64,000 nt of DNA. Origin: Hibiscus mutabilis. Its lineage: Eukaryota > Streptophyta > Magnoliopsida > Malvales > Malvaceae. The translations under genes were made by a program, and so were the position numbers. The stretch lies in NCBI GenBank assembly GCA_019671005.1, contig CM033745.1:16606921-16670920 (forward strand), given 5' to 3'. The notes beneath the pieces are model-generated. The model saw only the letters and a list, made by a program, of their open reading frames with translations, was not told where the DNA came from and searched no databases. Positions 1 through 12,183 of this stretch are shown here, piece by piece. Position 1 is the first letter of the stretch. Each line of letters opens with the position of its first letter.

Positions 1-1092
1 GAATGAGACCTGATTAATGTGGTATATTAAAGCATATGGATTGTCTTGAATTTCATGCATACATATATATGATTAGTGGACAGGCTTGAGTGAACAGAAA
101 TAAGTTTGTGTATGCTGCCCTGTTCTGTTTTGTGAATATGAATCTTGTGATTGATGTTGTACACATATTTGTGAGTATGTGTAATTAAGAATGGTCTTGG
201 CATTTGAGTAGGCTATAAATTGTTGTGTGTGTATACATGTATGATTGGCTGTTTTGGTTAAAAATGTGTGGTGTTATAGCTTTGATAATTAATCTAAGGT
301 TGCATACTTTGATTAGGAAAAGATTTGTGGCTTGAAGCTAAAAGGAATCATATAAGTCGCAACATAGGAATGAGGATTCAAGTATCCCGTAACTTCGGGA
401 TAAGAGGTGAGTGTAGTTTAAAGTCTCGGGATAGATTGAACTATCCCAAGCACCTTTATTTGTTACTATTTCACATTGTTGTTTGATAAATAAGTACGGT
501 GATGCTTCTAAGCTTGGATCGAGTTGAGTACTTATCAAAGTACTTATTGATAAATATGTGTTTCATTGAAAAATGCTGGGTAGTGTGAAGTTTGACGGAT
601 AAAGCATGTTTTTAGACTAAATGATTGTTGATGTATTATGCTGGTTGTTTCAAATTGCTTGCCAATGTGTTTAAATGGGAAAGTTTGATTTATTAATTGA
701 TGACCAACCTCTTATGAGCTTGTGATACGAGATTGATAGCTTAAATTTCTAATGAAACTTATGAACTAATAATAAAGGTGATATCGGCTTTCGAGCCCTT
801 GATTAAAAGAGAAAGAATTGATTAGTTCACATGTGGTGAACAAGATTGTTATCCCTAATTGAGAAAGGGAAAATGATACAAGTTATGGCAAATGAATTGG
901 AGCAATGCTCATTTGATAAGTTAAGGGATGATAAATTAAAAGCCTTGGTTTCGAGTCAGTCTTAAGTATAGATGGCATGCCATAGAGCCCGTCGAGCTCG
1001 CTAGTTTGGACTACGGTCCCTTGTTGTTAAAGATCGGACGAATTATTGGTAACACTGGTACCCGTTTTAAAGGATGATTTCTTACTTAGTGT

Positions 1093-1150
1093 ACCCTTGA
1101 TATGGTACTTAGTGTACCCTTGTTTTGGCACTTAATGTACCCTTGTTGTT
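1093..1150 (+). repeat. Short direct repeats, about 24 bp, three copies
   Basis: Three tandem, imperfect copies of a unit containing 'acttagtgtacccttg' lie in the Tekay-type LTR fragment. No coding role is visible. The tract may have arisen by replication slippage. Confidence 0.7.
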
Positions 1151-1599
1151 ATAGAATGTTTTGGATTCGTGTACCTAGGCTGAGGTCGATTCGCAAGGCT
1201 ATGTTAAAAAGAAACACGCGTAATTGTAATCTAAAGAAATGAAGAACTATAATATCTTACTTATCAAGAAAAGAGTCTCTAATGAAACTTGGTTACTAAT
1301 TTAATGTAAAGAAATACTTCAAAGAAAAGCCTGTTTGTTAACATGATTTGGAGAATTATTACATCTTAAATTGGCTATAGATACTTGTGTGATAATAGTT
1401 TATTCGAATGATTTACTTGTTACTATTGCTCCATGATTATCTATTCAAGGCTTGCTATCTTACATAACAAGTAATTAATGATATGATTTAACCATGCTAT
1501 GTTATGACTTTGAGAATGCCTAGTTTAAGGGTTGTCTTGCCAAGTAAAAATGTTTATACATGTCTAATGGACTGCTTGTGACTTAATTGGAGTGTGTAT

Positions 1600-1812
1600 G
1601 GACTGTTTTGAATGAGTTAAGCATGTCTTGGACTGTTTTGTAAAGTATAAGTTGTGTAAGCTTGTAAGATGGACTGTTTTGAATGAGTTAAGCATGTCTT
1701 GGATTGTTTTGTAAAGTATAAGTTGCCTAAGCTTGTAAAATGGACTGTTTTGAATGAGTTAAGCATGTCTTGGATTGTTTTGTAAAGTATAAATTGTATA
1801 AGCTTGTAAAGT
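1600..1812 (+). repeat. 71-bp tandem repeat, three copies
   Basis: The word 'aatgagttaagcatgtcttgga' type block starts at 1611, 1682 and 1753, giving a period of 71 bp for three consecutive imperfect copies. The array lies inside the Tekay-type LTR fragment and encodes nothing. The copies differ by a few substitutions, so the expansion is not very recent. Confidence 0.85.
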
Positions 1813-2539
1813 GGACTAATTTAAATGAGATAAATATGCCTATTGGACTGTTTTGATTCGAATTGAATGATAAATGGATAGGTTATGAATTGAACATTGT
1901 GGGTTGTTTTGTAATGTATGATTTATGTATACATGTTAATTGGGCAGTTTGATAGAAACAAATATGTCTTGGAGTGTTATGTAAATATATGAGTATTTCA
2001 TGAAAGTGACTTGATAAGTCTAAAGCCCCATGTGAAAAGCATATTGATTGTTCACATGCTAGTTTAATAGCTTGTAAGTCAAGTAGCGATGTTAACAAAA
2101 TGCTAGATTGGATAAATTGGGGCATAAGTACCACCTTCTTTGATATGTTATGTTGAATAGCTTGTGTGATAGGAAACTATCATTTTGGTATGCTTTGTAT
2201 GGATAATTAAGCAAACATGTGTGTGCTTGTTTGAACTTCATGTGCGTATAAGCGTGTGTTTGATTCGAAAGCCTTATATAAAGAAAACAAGTGCTTGCTT
2301 AATTTATCTTGTCCTAATTGGTTAACATATCGTCTAAGCCTAGTATGAAAGGATAGTTCAAGTCTCATTCTATTAATTTTTTTAAGCTACCTCACTAAGC
2401 GCTAGCTTACCCTATTTCTTTCATTCCTTACAGGGTAACCTATTCTCTATTATCTATCGAGCTTGGGTAGAATCACTGTTGGGTCACGTCGGTACACCCC
2501 ATGCGCAACGAAAAAATTATCCGGCGATTACCACCAGAC

Positions 2540-4780
2540 TGTAATCACTAATTTTGTCCAGGGTTAACACATTTTCTTTATTTTGCAATAATGGGATTAT
2601 ATATATTTATATTATTATTAGGTGATTATAAAATAGGCTCATGTGTGTTATTATACGTATTAAGTATATATCATAAGCGTGTGTTTATTATGTATGTCTA
2701 TTTAAAACATGAACATATATCTGTTGGTTGTCAAAATTGCATGTAATATATGTATGTGTTATTAGTATATTATATGTGTTTACTATTGTTAATATGAGTG
2801 TGTATAGGTATTATGTGCATTTTCATTGTTACTTCAATATCATTAATACTTAACTAAGAATGTATATTGTATGTATAATTGTATGTACGTATTACGTGTG
2901 TATTAACGTTTGTATGGTGCGTATGTAAATGTGTTATAAAAGATTATTATTAGATCTATTATAATATGGGTTGACAATTAATTAAAAAAAGAAAAAAAAT
3001 ATAAATATAAATATATATATGTAAATAGATTAAATAAATAAAGCCCAAGTGTTTTATTTCAGTCCATTACATGTTTAAAACCCATAAATAATAATAATAA
3101 TACACTATAAGCCCATTTCTGGCCCATATCTAATACAAACAAAAAACCCTAAAAATCTGATTACCCTTCTTCTTTTTATTGTAGCCGCCTCAAATCTGGC
3201 TGTTGAATCAGATTTGATCCAATGGTTCAGATTACACCGGAACCGGCCGTCTAGATCAGCCAATTGCCCCACGCGCTGATGCACCATCTTCCATGCGCGC
3301 GTGAAGCCCACATGCTGCTGCCGATTTGTCTCTCGGCCACGTGGCTTCGTCGCCGGCAATCTAACAATTTCACAACCAGCATGGGCAGAAACAATAAAAA
3401 AACTAAGGGTTAACAAAGCCTAATGGTAGACATAATCAGCCACAGTATTTTCAATTAAAATTTGCTTGGAAATGTAAACATAGATTGGAAATAAAAAGCA
3501 TGTAATCAAATTGTAATGCAGGGTTTTTCCAGAATCAAAAAGTGAATGAAAAAAGGCATTCTGAGATTTCCTTTTCCTCTGTTCTATTCAAATCCAACAA
3601 TCAGAACAAACAAAAAATTTCAACCATATTCTGTCAATTGTACTAAGCATTTAAGTTCGAATAAAAAAAAGTAAGAACAAAAGGAGAAAGGGAAGTGTTT
3701 TACCGTTTAACAACGGCGTTTCCTGGCGATCGGAGGATCCAACTGACGATCCCAATGTGATGAGCTAGGTCTTGGCATAGAGAACCACATACTCCGACTT
3801 CGCGGTGATCCAACGGTCGCCAGTGGAGATCTGGTGAGAGGAAGCCGAAAGAGTTTCGACCGGTTTCGCGAAAAATGGCTCATTTTCTGAAGAATCAACG
3901 CCGGTGGAAAGCAAGAGGGGACTAGGAGACTTTGACTGGTGGTGGCGACACGCCAGCGGACGAGCTCCCTCTCTCTCTCACTCTCTCGGTCTCGCGACTG
4001 AAGAAGAAGATGAAGGGGAAATAAAACTAGGGTTATAACCCTTTTATTTTTATCCCCAATCGGTAGAACCGGTTCCATAACCGGCCAAACCGATCATCCA
4101 TCTGACCCGATTATCAGCCCGACTCGGTCCGCACCAAACCTGCAATCCGGCCCAATATAATCAGCCCCAAACTAGTGGGCTTGGTATAATCTTATCCCTT
4201 GTTTTTTTAGCCCAAATGTAAATGTGTTTAGTCTTTTTTTTAATATATTTGTGCATATATATATATATATTAGAGTATGATATAGTGGCCATGGTATAGT
4301 TATATACATATTAAATGACATATTATGTGCATAATTTGAATAATATGTAGCCCATGAACACAATATTATTTCTTTTAAACACAATACATACCATATAGGA
4401 CTTTATTTATTTATTTTTTATATAAATGTATATATAATAGATGGTTTTATGACATATAACACATAGAATATAAATAATATACACATGTGACTTTAAATAT
4501 ATGTATATAATATGGTTTTCTATAAACATATATATATATAATTTGTTTTTTAGTATGTAATATATTTTTTCTAAAAAAAAGAGGAAAAAGAAAAAAAATT
4601 GTTTGTATCTAAAAAAATATATTACCATTAAATGCAAATTTTTATGTAATGTTATAAAAAATTGTCGTGTATATATAGCTTTTTTTTAAAAAATAGTTTG
4701 TATTTTTCTTAAGTATGTGATATATATATATATATATATAAAAGTGGTTTGTAAAGTTTATATATAATTTACGTATTTAA

Positions 4781-4811
<31 letters not shown>

Positions 4812-6147
4812 CTTCATAAAGTTTACAAGATGTTTCCTTATAATATATGTTATTTACGCTCTTGTGTTAGGCCTTTTTTATATATATCGGGGTTAGTTCT
4901 CTAAATTAGGCTTCTTGGGCCTTTTTTTAGTTTATGTGCCCTAAGCTTTTAGGTTTTGTTTTAATAGTTTGAGCTTTTGGTTTTGGGCCTAATTTTAGTA
5001 GTTTTAGGCTTTTGGGATTAGGTTGGAAATAGCCAAATTAATTCGAATAATTTGTATTGTGTGCCCGTCTTATAGGGGCATGATCCTAGAATTAATCAAA
5101 TTAGCCTTAGTTTTTTTTAGAGCATTAATTAGATTAGTGTTCGGATTAATTTAGTGAATTTAAATTTATCCTTAGCTTATTGGGGTAAATGTTAAATTCA
5201 TTAAATTAATTGAACATTTCTTAATTACTTTAGGGGAAAAATCAATTTTAAGTCTAACTTAGCATTAAATTACAATTTAGTCACCATAAATTGGGTTTCT
5301 TAATTGTTTAGGGCTAAATATGTAATTAGACTATATATTAAATTGGGCCTTCCTTTTAAATGTTTACATTTATGCCCTTGATTGACATACCTCAATTGAC
5401 ATTCATGTAATCTTTAATCTTAATTGCACCTCTAATCAATCTAAATCATAAAAATGGAGGTATTTATTAATTCTAATATTTGTGTCGCAACAGTTCGAGC
5501 TTAAAGGATGTTGACCAAATATTCAGATTAATTCTTACCATCCTGAGGTAAATGGATTAAAAGCTAACAAGATCATCACACCATACTTAAGTGTTTGCAT
5601 CATGCATAAAGGTGACGTACGGAAGTCAAACCATGAATTAAAATGACATTCATGCTTATTCGATGTCGGTTTAATCTATGGTCCGATATATCGTCAACCT
5701 TATTAATTAAATGTCTAATTAATTCGACCCCCAACAATTCGATAAAGCCCGTGCAATCAAGGTTAATTTTCATCTAAGAATCCAAATTAAATTCAATTTA
5801 AATTTCAATAATTCTCATTCTTTTAAGAGCAACAAATGTTTTGGTACCGAGTTCCAGGCGTGATAGGGGTGCTAATCCTTCCCCACGCGTAACCAACTCC
5901 CGGACCATTTCACGACGAATATCTAGTTTTTTATGGTGTCCGGCCTACCTTACCCAAGTGGCCGGTGGCGACTCCAAGTTTTCATCGTTTTTGAAAATTT
6001 AAAGTTTTCAAAAGAAATCCCCAATCTTCCAAAAGATTTTCATTAATAATTTAGGGGATAATTAGTAGCCAACTTCTTTTCTAAACAAATGCCCTTAACG
6101 CATCAAATTTCTTCTTTAAAAAAAGGAAAGGAAAAAAGGTTGCTACA
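2540..6147 (+). repeat. Ogre LTR1 (3608 bp)
   Basis: It starts TGTAATCACTAATTTTG and ends TGCTACA, just before the PBS. It aligns along its whole length with 18017-21619 and with LTR3. It contains a GC-richer block (about 3180-4150) with a CT-rich run near 3967-3995, long AT microsatellites (4255-4270, 4722-4740, 4784-4810), and a conserved 3' block (5838-5985). Compared with LTR2 and LTR3 it lacks about 30 bp near 3310 and a shorter piece near 3370, so it is the odd one out of the three. Apparent reading frames inside it are not conserved genes. Confidence 0.92.
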
Positions 6148-6150
6148 GCT

Positions 6151-6168
6151 TGGCGACTCCACTGTGGA
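6151..6168 (+). promoter_or_regulatory. Primer binding site of copy 1
   Basis: TGGCGACTCCACTGTGGA lies three bases after the LTR end. A tRNA 3' CCA end would pair with its TGG. Ogre elements are reported to use a tRNA-Arg primer, and this sequence fits that class. I did not check the exact tRNA. Copy 2 has a variant of it at 21623-21640. Confidence 0.8.
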
Positions 6169-6856
6169 CGTTTTTTATTAAAAAAAACAAAAGAGAGTTA
6201 GGCCAAAAGAAAAATTGTTGCTTTTAAATAATGAAAGTTATTGGGATTTTAATTGATTTCAACCAGGATGATTCTTTGTTGAAAATATGATCGAGGTTTC
6301 ACGAGCTTTGATAATTGGTGGTCCTCGAATTAAGTTTTCATTTAATTTATAAGGAGTCACCGACATGTGTTGCATCATATCATTAAGCTCTATACCCGAG
6401 CTCATTCTCTTATGTGGGAGTGAAACACCACATACCTACGTGACTAGCCCTCCATGGATCGGTAATTCACTTCTGGAATCTACGCCTTTTGACATATGAG
6501 CAGCGCTCTACATCATCAGGTCGTGCTTTCCCTCGATTTGAAACTAATTTGCAAGCTTATAATGGGCCAGAATTGGGTTCTTGTTGCCTTAGTAGGCAAT
6601 AAGATAGGTTCGGGTACCCTTAATTAGAACCAAACCCATGTGTGAGAATTTAAGAAAACCACTCATGTTAAAGCCATGCGGATAACCCTAGCGAACTAGA
6701 ATTCATGTAGTTAGGTTTCTTTGTGTAAACTGTTTATCTCTTATTGCTTTCATGTTTCTATCTCACGACTAACTCTTCTCTTTTCTCTCTTTCATTGTTG
6801 TTCTTTTGTTTTGTATATTGTCGTCATATCATAAAGAGCATTGTGTTGGAAATAGT
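6169..6856 (+). other. 5' untranslated leader of copy 1
   Basis: This is about 690 bp between the PBS and ORF1 with no open frame. It matches 21641-22311 of copy 2 apart from small indels. The largest is near 6440-6490, where copy 2 is shorter. No function can be assigned beyond packaging or translation leader, which is inference. Confidence 0.6.
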
Positions 6857-8842
6857 CTGAAGTTAAAGGCTAAATTGATGGGAGACCTAGTTCGTAGCAA
6901 TGATGAAAAGAACTCCGACGTACAGATATAGTCCGAAGGGGAACAGTTGTATGAGGGAGATAGTATCCCCGTCGGGTTCAGATCAACATTGGCAATGGAG
7001 ACGTTCATGAATACGGAATACAATGACACTTTTGGGCTGAAGACAATATGGAATAGTTGGGATTTGGAAACAAGGTGTACTTTCAGAATATAATATGGTG
7101 ACATTGCATATTTGCAAGATGTTCCGGTGGATTAGGCACTTTTGCAAGCCTTGGTGAGGTTCTGGAATCTCGCCTATAGTTGTTTCATGATCGGTAACTT
7201 CGACTTAACTCATACGATTGAAGAATATCGAGACCTTTTAAACTGTGAGAAGATTGACAAAACTCGGGTATACTCAGAGCCTAGTAAGAACAAAGCCTTC
7301 TGGGGCAAGCTTAAGAGATTCTCGGACATGTTGGAATCCTGGGTTGAGCATCAGGTCATTACTTGGAACGGTAAGGAGTATCTCAGATGGGATGGGATTT
7401 TAGCCCTGGCTTCTGTCAATCCGGTAGGCCGAGTTCAGCGGGATCTCTTTGTATTGTTAATTTATGGGTTAGTGCACTTTCCCTGGGCACGAGGGCTAGT
7501 TGACCCGACAGTGTTAGAGTTGTTTGACCGTTTGAGTGGTGGAACTAATCCAGTGCCAGCGATTTTAGTCGAAACTTTTTGATCTTTGAGGTTTTGTCGG
7601 GAACATGGTGGGGGCCATTTCCATGGTTGCCCGCAGCTTTTGATAGTCTGGTTCTACAGTCACTTGTGGCCATATGCTAATTTCTCGAAGCCTCTCTACA
7701 ATGGCAGCTTCTCACATTTGGAAGAATTTCTGCAAAAGGAAGATTGGCCCACCCGAAGGTCTGAGGAAGTTTGGGTGGATGTTCTTAGCAACCTGAAGGA
7801 GGAATATATAGTTGGGAGGGCTCTGTGGCTTTCTACAAGGAGTATCATCTACAGGTGCGGGATACACTCTTGGGTGCCATTGCTTGGACTTTGGGGGCAC
7901 ACTGCTTATGTTCCTCTTATGGTTTTGAGACAGTATGGCTTGAAGCAATTTGTTCCAGCTACCAAGGGCTTGAATGAGTTCAATATGAATTATGAGAATG
8001 AAAAGGGCTACAAGGCAGTAGCGTATGATGTTTCTTCGGCTTGGAATAGTGTGAGATGAGTCAGAGTCATGAGTGCTAACTACATGAACACACCCAAGTA
8101 CGAGGCATGGGGATTCAGCCGCGTCAATGACAACATTCCCCAATTGGATCCTGATAGAAAAAAGACAATGGAAAAGAGGTTAGCTGCACTTCCTACTGAG
8201 GTCGAGTTGATGAGAAAACATCTTGAAGAGGAGCAGGAAAGGTATATCAAGCTCGAGGAGAAAGCTCGCCAAGAAAAATTTGACTTTGAGTTGGAGAAGA
8301 TACAATTTGAAGGAATGGTTAAAGGTCTGCAAAAGAGAAAGTATGAATTGGAACTTGAGCTCAATTTAGAAAAGGAAGAGATTCAGAAACTCAAGAGGCT
8401 AAACAAAACCAAGAGAGTTGTGGAAGGTGGATCAGACAAAAGGATAGAGTTTCGACTCAAGGAGGAGAAAGTGAAAGCCGAGAATTATAAAAGGATATAT
8501 TGTGAGAACAGGGACCAGGTGCTCACTTTAACCCAAGAAATGAAGAACTTGCACACTTCCCACTCTAGGCAGCTCGAGAAAGAACGTCGCCAAAATGAAG
8601 CCTTGAAGGAGCATGTTAAGTGTCTGGAGAAGTCTCTCTTCAAGCACAAGGGTTCGACTAGCAAGTTAAAGGTAAACAAGTCGGAGAACCAGGCCTTAGA
8701 GGCTCGCATCGAAGAATTGGAAACTGAGGTTCAACAGCTCAAAGATCATGTGGCAAGCTTTAGAGGAGCCATTCAAGTACGCTCGATGCCGAGTTTGGAG
8801 CAACTACAGTTCGCTGCCTACACTGTTTGGAGACAAGAGTAG
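6857..8842 (+). pseudogene. Ogre ORF1: DUF7745-like domain plus coiled coil, broken
   Basis: One frame of about 660 codons runs through several stops: a TAG near 6940, a TAA near 7092, a TAG at 7133-7135, and TGAs at 7580-7582 and 8057-8059. The corresponding start in copy 2 is an ATG (22312); here it is CTG. The first 400 or so codons resemble DUF7745 proteins of cotton. Recognisable words are LLNCEKI, WVEHQVI, YGLVHFP, LFDRL, YRCGIHSWVPLLGLWG, and RVNDNIPQLDP at the domain end. The last about 240 codons (8150-8830) are a strongly charged coiled coil rich in E, K, L and R with heptads. An extra ORF upstream of gag is typical of Ogre elements, and its role is unknown. Length and order are preserved in copy 2, which supports real past coding. 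Confidence 0.85.
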
Positions 8843-9259
8843 GAGTTAGCGCAATGGATTGTTCGGATGCAGGGAGTTGCCTAGAAGATACAGCTCTTGG
8901 CAGAGGACGCTATTGAACTTCTGTGTTGACGATGACTCTGAAGAAGGAGAGAGGATTGTTTGCATTTTGAGAGAGATTATTGACCTCGATACTACCCTGA
9001 AGTCATATGTTTAGTTGGCTTTCTTTGGTTATTGTACCAAGACCATGTTTCTATTAATGAAAGTCGTTTAACGATGATATTTGCCAAACTCAATGTTGCT
9101 TATTACATTCATGCATAATTCATTTATTTGTATTCTCTGTTTCGTTAACAAATAATTGACTAAAAAGCTTTCTTTTTCAGAAACAAAAAGATTGCATTTT
9201 GGTTCTTTAAAATTACCATCATTCCACATCCATATCATACCCATTTATGAACAAAGCGA
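8843..9259 (+). other. ORF1-gag spacer of copy 1
   Basis: This is about 400 bp with no open frame of note. It includes the degraded tail of ORF1 (to about 8940) and an AT-rich stretch (9050-9250). Most of it has been deleted from copy 2. Confidence 0.6.
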
Positions 9260-11455
9260 ATGGAGGAAGGTTTTGCGAAGCTGGAAGCCGATATATGTAG
9301 TTAAATGGAACGAACCCAACAAGAATTAAGGGAAACCATTCTCAAGTGCCAGCAGGACATGATGAAAGACATATCTCAGCTGTTGCAAGCCTAACTAAGG
9401 CAGGAGTCAACAGACAGGGGATCGCCTTTATGCCCAAACCGTCAAGAATCCTTTGCTCATCTATCCTTCGTCAAAACCTACACAAGGTGTATCTGTTTCT
9501 CATGCTGGTGTCACAGCTTAAACTCAACTAGGGGTGATATTCGGGAATCCTGAGATTATCGGGGACGGTATCCCAGATTTTGATGAATTAGAAAAGCTGA
9601 ACCAAATGAAAGCAGAGTTCACTAAACAACTAGAGGATACTCGGAAAGACCTAGAAGAAAAACTCCAAGTGAATGAAGACGAGGATGACCCCTATGGGTT
9701 CAGTGTTAGGGAACTCAGCCTGGTTCCTGATGTGGAGATCCCATACAAGTTCAAGGCTCCAGACTTTGATAAGTTTGATGGAAGCACCTGTCCGTCTGCT
9801 CACATAGTGATGTTTTTCCGGAAGATGGCTGGATTTACCAGCAACGAGAAGCTCTTGATTCACTGTTTTCAGGACAATTTAGTAGGGTCTGCTCTGAGGT
9901 GGTACAACCAACTGACCAAGGCTCAAATCAAGTCGTGGAAAGATCTGGTGAAAGCTTTTACTGATTAGTATAAGCATGTAACCGATGTGGTTCCCAACCG
10001 ACTGCTGTTACAAGGCATGGAACAAAAGCTCAATGAGACCCTTTTGTGAATATGCTCAAAGGTGGCGCGATGTGGCGACTCAAGTCCAACCACTACTTCA
10101 TGAGCATTAGATTTTCTTGATATTTTTAGACACTCTAAAAGGGGCACTTTATGATCGGTTGATCAGTAACCCTATTAGTAACTTTGCAGAGATGGTCATG
10201 ACTAGCGAACGCATTGAGACAACCATCAAGGGCAGAAGGATCGATGGAGGAGATCATTAACGTAAGCATTTTAAGAAGAAAGATCATGAAGTTAACAACA
10301 CCCACGCTTTTGAAAAAGCCAAGAATTTCACTATCTCCTAGCCACAGGCCTCGACAGGGAATTCTAGAAACTTCAGCAAGAGAGAAGATAAGGGACCTAA
10401 GAAGGAAATGGATGATAGGTCTTTCACGCCTTTGCAAATTACCTATAAAGAACTCTACTCGCAGTTATACAAGGCCGATCTAGTCCGACCATACCACGTT
10501 ACCCTTTATAACCCATTGTACCCGGCTTGGTATAACCTTAAGGAGCACTGTGAATATCATACTGATGTCTCGAGACACTCAATCGAGAACTGTATAGCAT
10601 TAAAAAAGTTATTCAAAATCTGATTCGAACTGGGGTGTTACAGTTAGGGGAGCCCAGTACGGCTAACAACCCGTTGCTGAATCACATGGGACAAGGTGTA
10701 AATGCCATTGAAAACAAGTGCACCAAGAAAGCCAAAAAGAGCATATCCGAAGTCCATTCTCCCTTGAGATGGGTCTTTAAGCAATTATGCATGGCACGTC
10801 TCATCAATCGTGTAATGGTGTTGGTCAAAGAAGGATGTGGCCTGTACTGTGAGTACCATCAATTAGGAGATCATGATATTCAGCATTGTGAGGAATTTCG
10901 TTATTTGCTTTAAGCTATGATGGATAACAAGGAGATAAAGTTTTTCGAGAAAGTGAAAAGAGTAAAAGAGTTTGAAGTCTGTGCATCAGAAAGTCAAGAA
11001 ACCATATACAGTGCGAAGAGACCACTTGTCCACGGTCTCAGGACGATTGAGACAAACGAACCAAAAGTGGCTCCCAAAATCATAATTGCTACCCCAAAGT
11101 CTTTTCTTTTCAAAAACACCAAGATGGTCCCGTGGAATTACGTCGCAAGCGTTTCGATTCTAGGATCATCCGGTGCACAAGAGGAAAAAAAATGATAGAG
11201 ACAGAACCTGTACAATTGGGTAGCAGAGAAGCAAGCAACGTAGGGCATCTAACAAGAAGTGGTCGATGCTACATTCTAGAAAACCTAAGGGATCTAAGAG
11301 AGAAAGACCAAGAAGTTGCAGCAGGACCCGAGAAGTTGTTCGGAGAAGACCCACCTTCAAAGATCAAGGAGCCCGTCACAGAAATGCAAACACAAGAGTT
11401 TTTGAAATTTCTAAAGCACAATAAGTATAATGTTGTCGATCAACTCCGAAAATAG
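9260..11455 (+). pseudogene. gag: Ogre gag (capsid and nucleocapsid), broken
   Basis: A start at 9260 (MEEGFAKLE) opens the frame, and frameshifts and stops then move it. The capsid core, 9700-10060, matches the plant retrotransposon gag family, with words such as FKAPDFDKFDG, LIHCFQ, ALRWYNQL and IKSWKDLVKAF. A TAG at 9966-9968 and a frameshift near 10045 follow. Two zinc-knuckle-like motifs come later. One, at 10549-10593, has spacing C-x2-H-x5-H-x4-C. The other, at 10848-10889, has C-x2-H-x4-H-x4-C. Gag would coat the RNA and build the cytoplasmic particle. Copy 2 keeps only the part from about 10205 on. The reverse element at 34240-35224 has a less damaged relative. Confidence 0.87.
10549..10889 (+). 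other. Two zinc-knuckle-like motifs in gag
   Basis: Both motifs start Cys-Glu-Tyr-His and end in Cys, with a His in between, giving a CHHC pattern in place of the usual CCHC knuckle. They lie about 85 codons apart. In copy 2 and in the reverse element the first Cys of motif one is Tyr, so metal binding there is probably lost or was never essential. Confidence 0.6.
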
Positions 11456-12183
11456 CCAGCTCGCATTTTAGTACTCGATCTCTTAGTAAATTTAGAAAAG
11501 CATTGAGAGGCTTTGTTGAAGGTTTTAAATGAGACCTTCGTTACAATAGACATCTATGTTGGAAGGTTGGATCAGATTATCAGTCACATCACTGACGTCA
11601 ATCACATTACTTTCAGTGATGACGAAATTCTAGGGGAAGGCACAGAGTCCGTCAATATCCTGAACATCACCACTCACTATAAACATTATGTGCTGCCGGG
11701 CGTTTTGATTGATAATGGCTCTGCATTGAATGTTATGCCTCTAGCCACACTACAACGACTACCAATCGGCAGCTCACATATGAAACCATGCCATAATACG
11801 ATATGAGCTTTCGACAGGACTCAAAGAGATGTGGTCGGGAAGATAGAAGTACCCCTACTCATTGGTCCCACTGAATATGTGGTTGATTTCGTGGTTATGG
11901 ATATCCAACCATCTTACAATTTCCTATTAGGAAGACCTTGGATACACTCGGCCGGTGCCGTTCCATCCTCACTCCATCAAAAGTTGAAGTTTTTCACCGA
12001 AGGGAAATTAGTAAAGTTGAATGCAAAAGAGGGCATCATCGCTTTAGTGACTCCAGATACACCATACATCCCTACTGATGGAGAAGCAATGGAGTGCGCC
12101 TTCAGAGCCTTGGAACTTATCAATGCTACTTTTGTTGCCGAAGGAAGCAAAGTCCACACCCCAAATTGTCAAACTACACCAAG
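11456..12183 (+). pseudogene. pol: Ogre aspartic protease, broken
   Basis: The frame opens at 11513 and has a stop at 11804-11806, then continues from 11831. The active-site region reads VLIDNGSALNVMP, with the catalytic Asp codon at 11711-11713. The usual motif is D-S/T-G, and here it is D-N-G, whereas copy 2 has D-S-G. The flap and C-terminal part contain NFLLGRPWIHSAGAVPSSLHQ, typical of Tat-lineage proteases. The protease would process the Gag-Pol polyprotein. It is fused downstream to a G-patch. The Ser-to-Asn change next to the catalytic Asp and the stop make this copy inactive. Confidence 0.85.

Larger units (their letters stand above)
1..2539 (+). repeat. Partial Tekay-type LTR
   Basis: This stretch has no supportable gene. 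Parts of it align by eye with the Tekay LTRs further along. They share a motif of the form gtgagtgtagtttaaagt (407-424), an 'aaagccttggtttcgagtcag' type block near 940-960, and a 'ggcatgccatagag' block near 970 followed by a 'ggactac-gtcc' block. The order matches that in 25080-25620 and 39570-40150. It is therefore the central and 3' part of a related but diverged LTR whose start lies outside the window. The Ogre array begins abruptly at 2540, so the Ogre element probably inserted into this LTR. The right-hand continuation is not found after 56253. Confidence 0.65.

Noticed and set aside
3105..4078. Minus-strand open frames in the LTR (also near 19275 and 49529-50427)
   Set aside because: The LTR copies do not keep the same protein, and the frames end at indels. 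They are chance frames in the GC-richer block.
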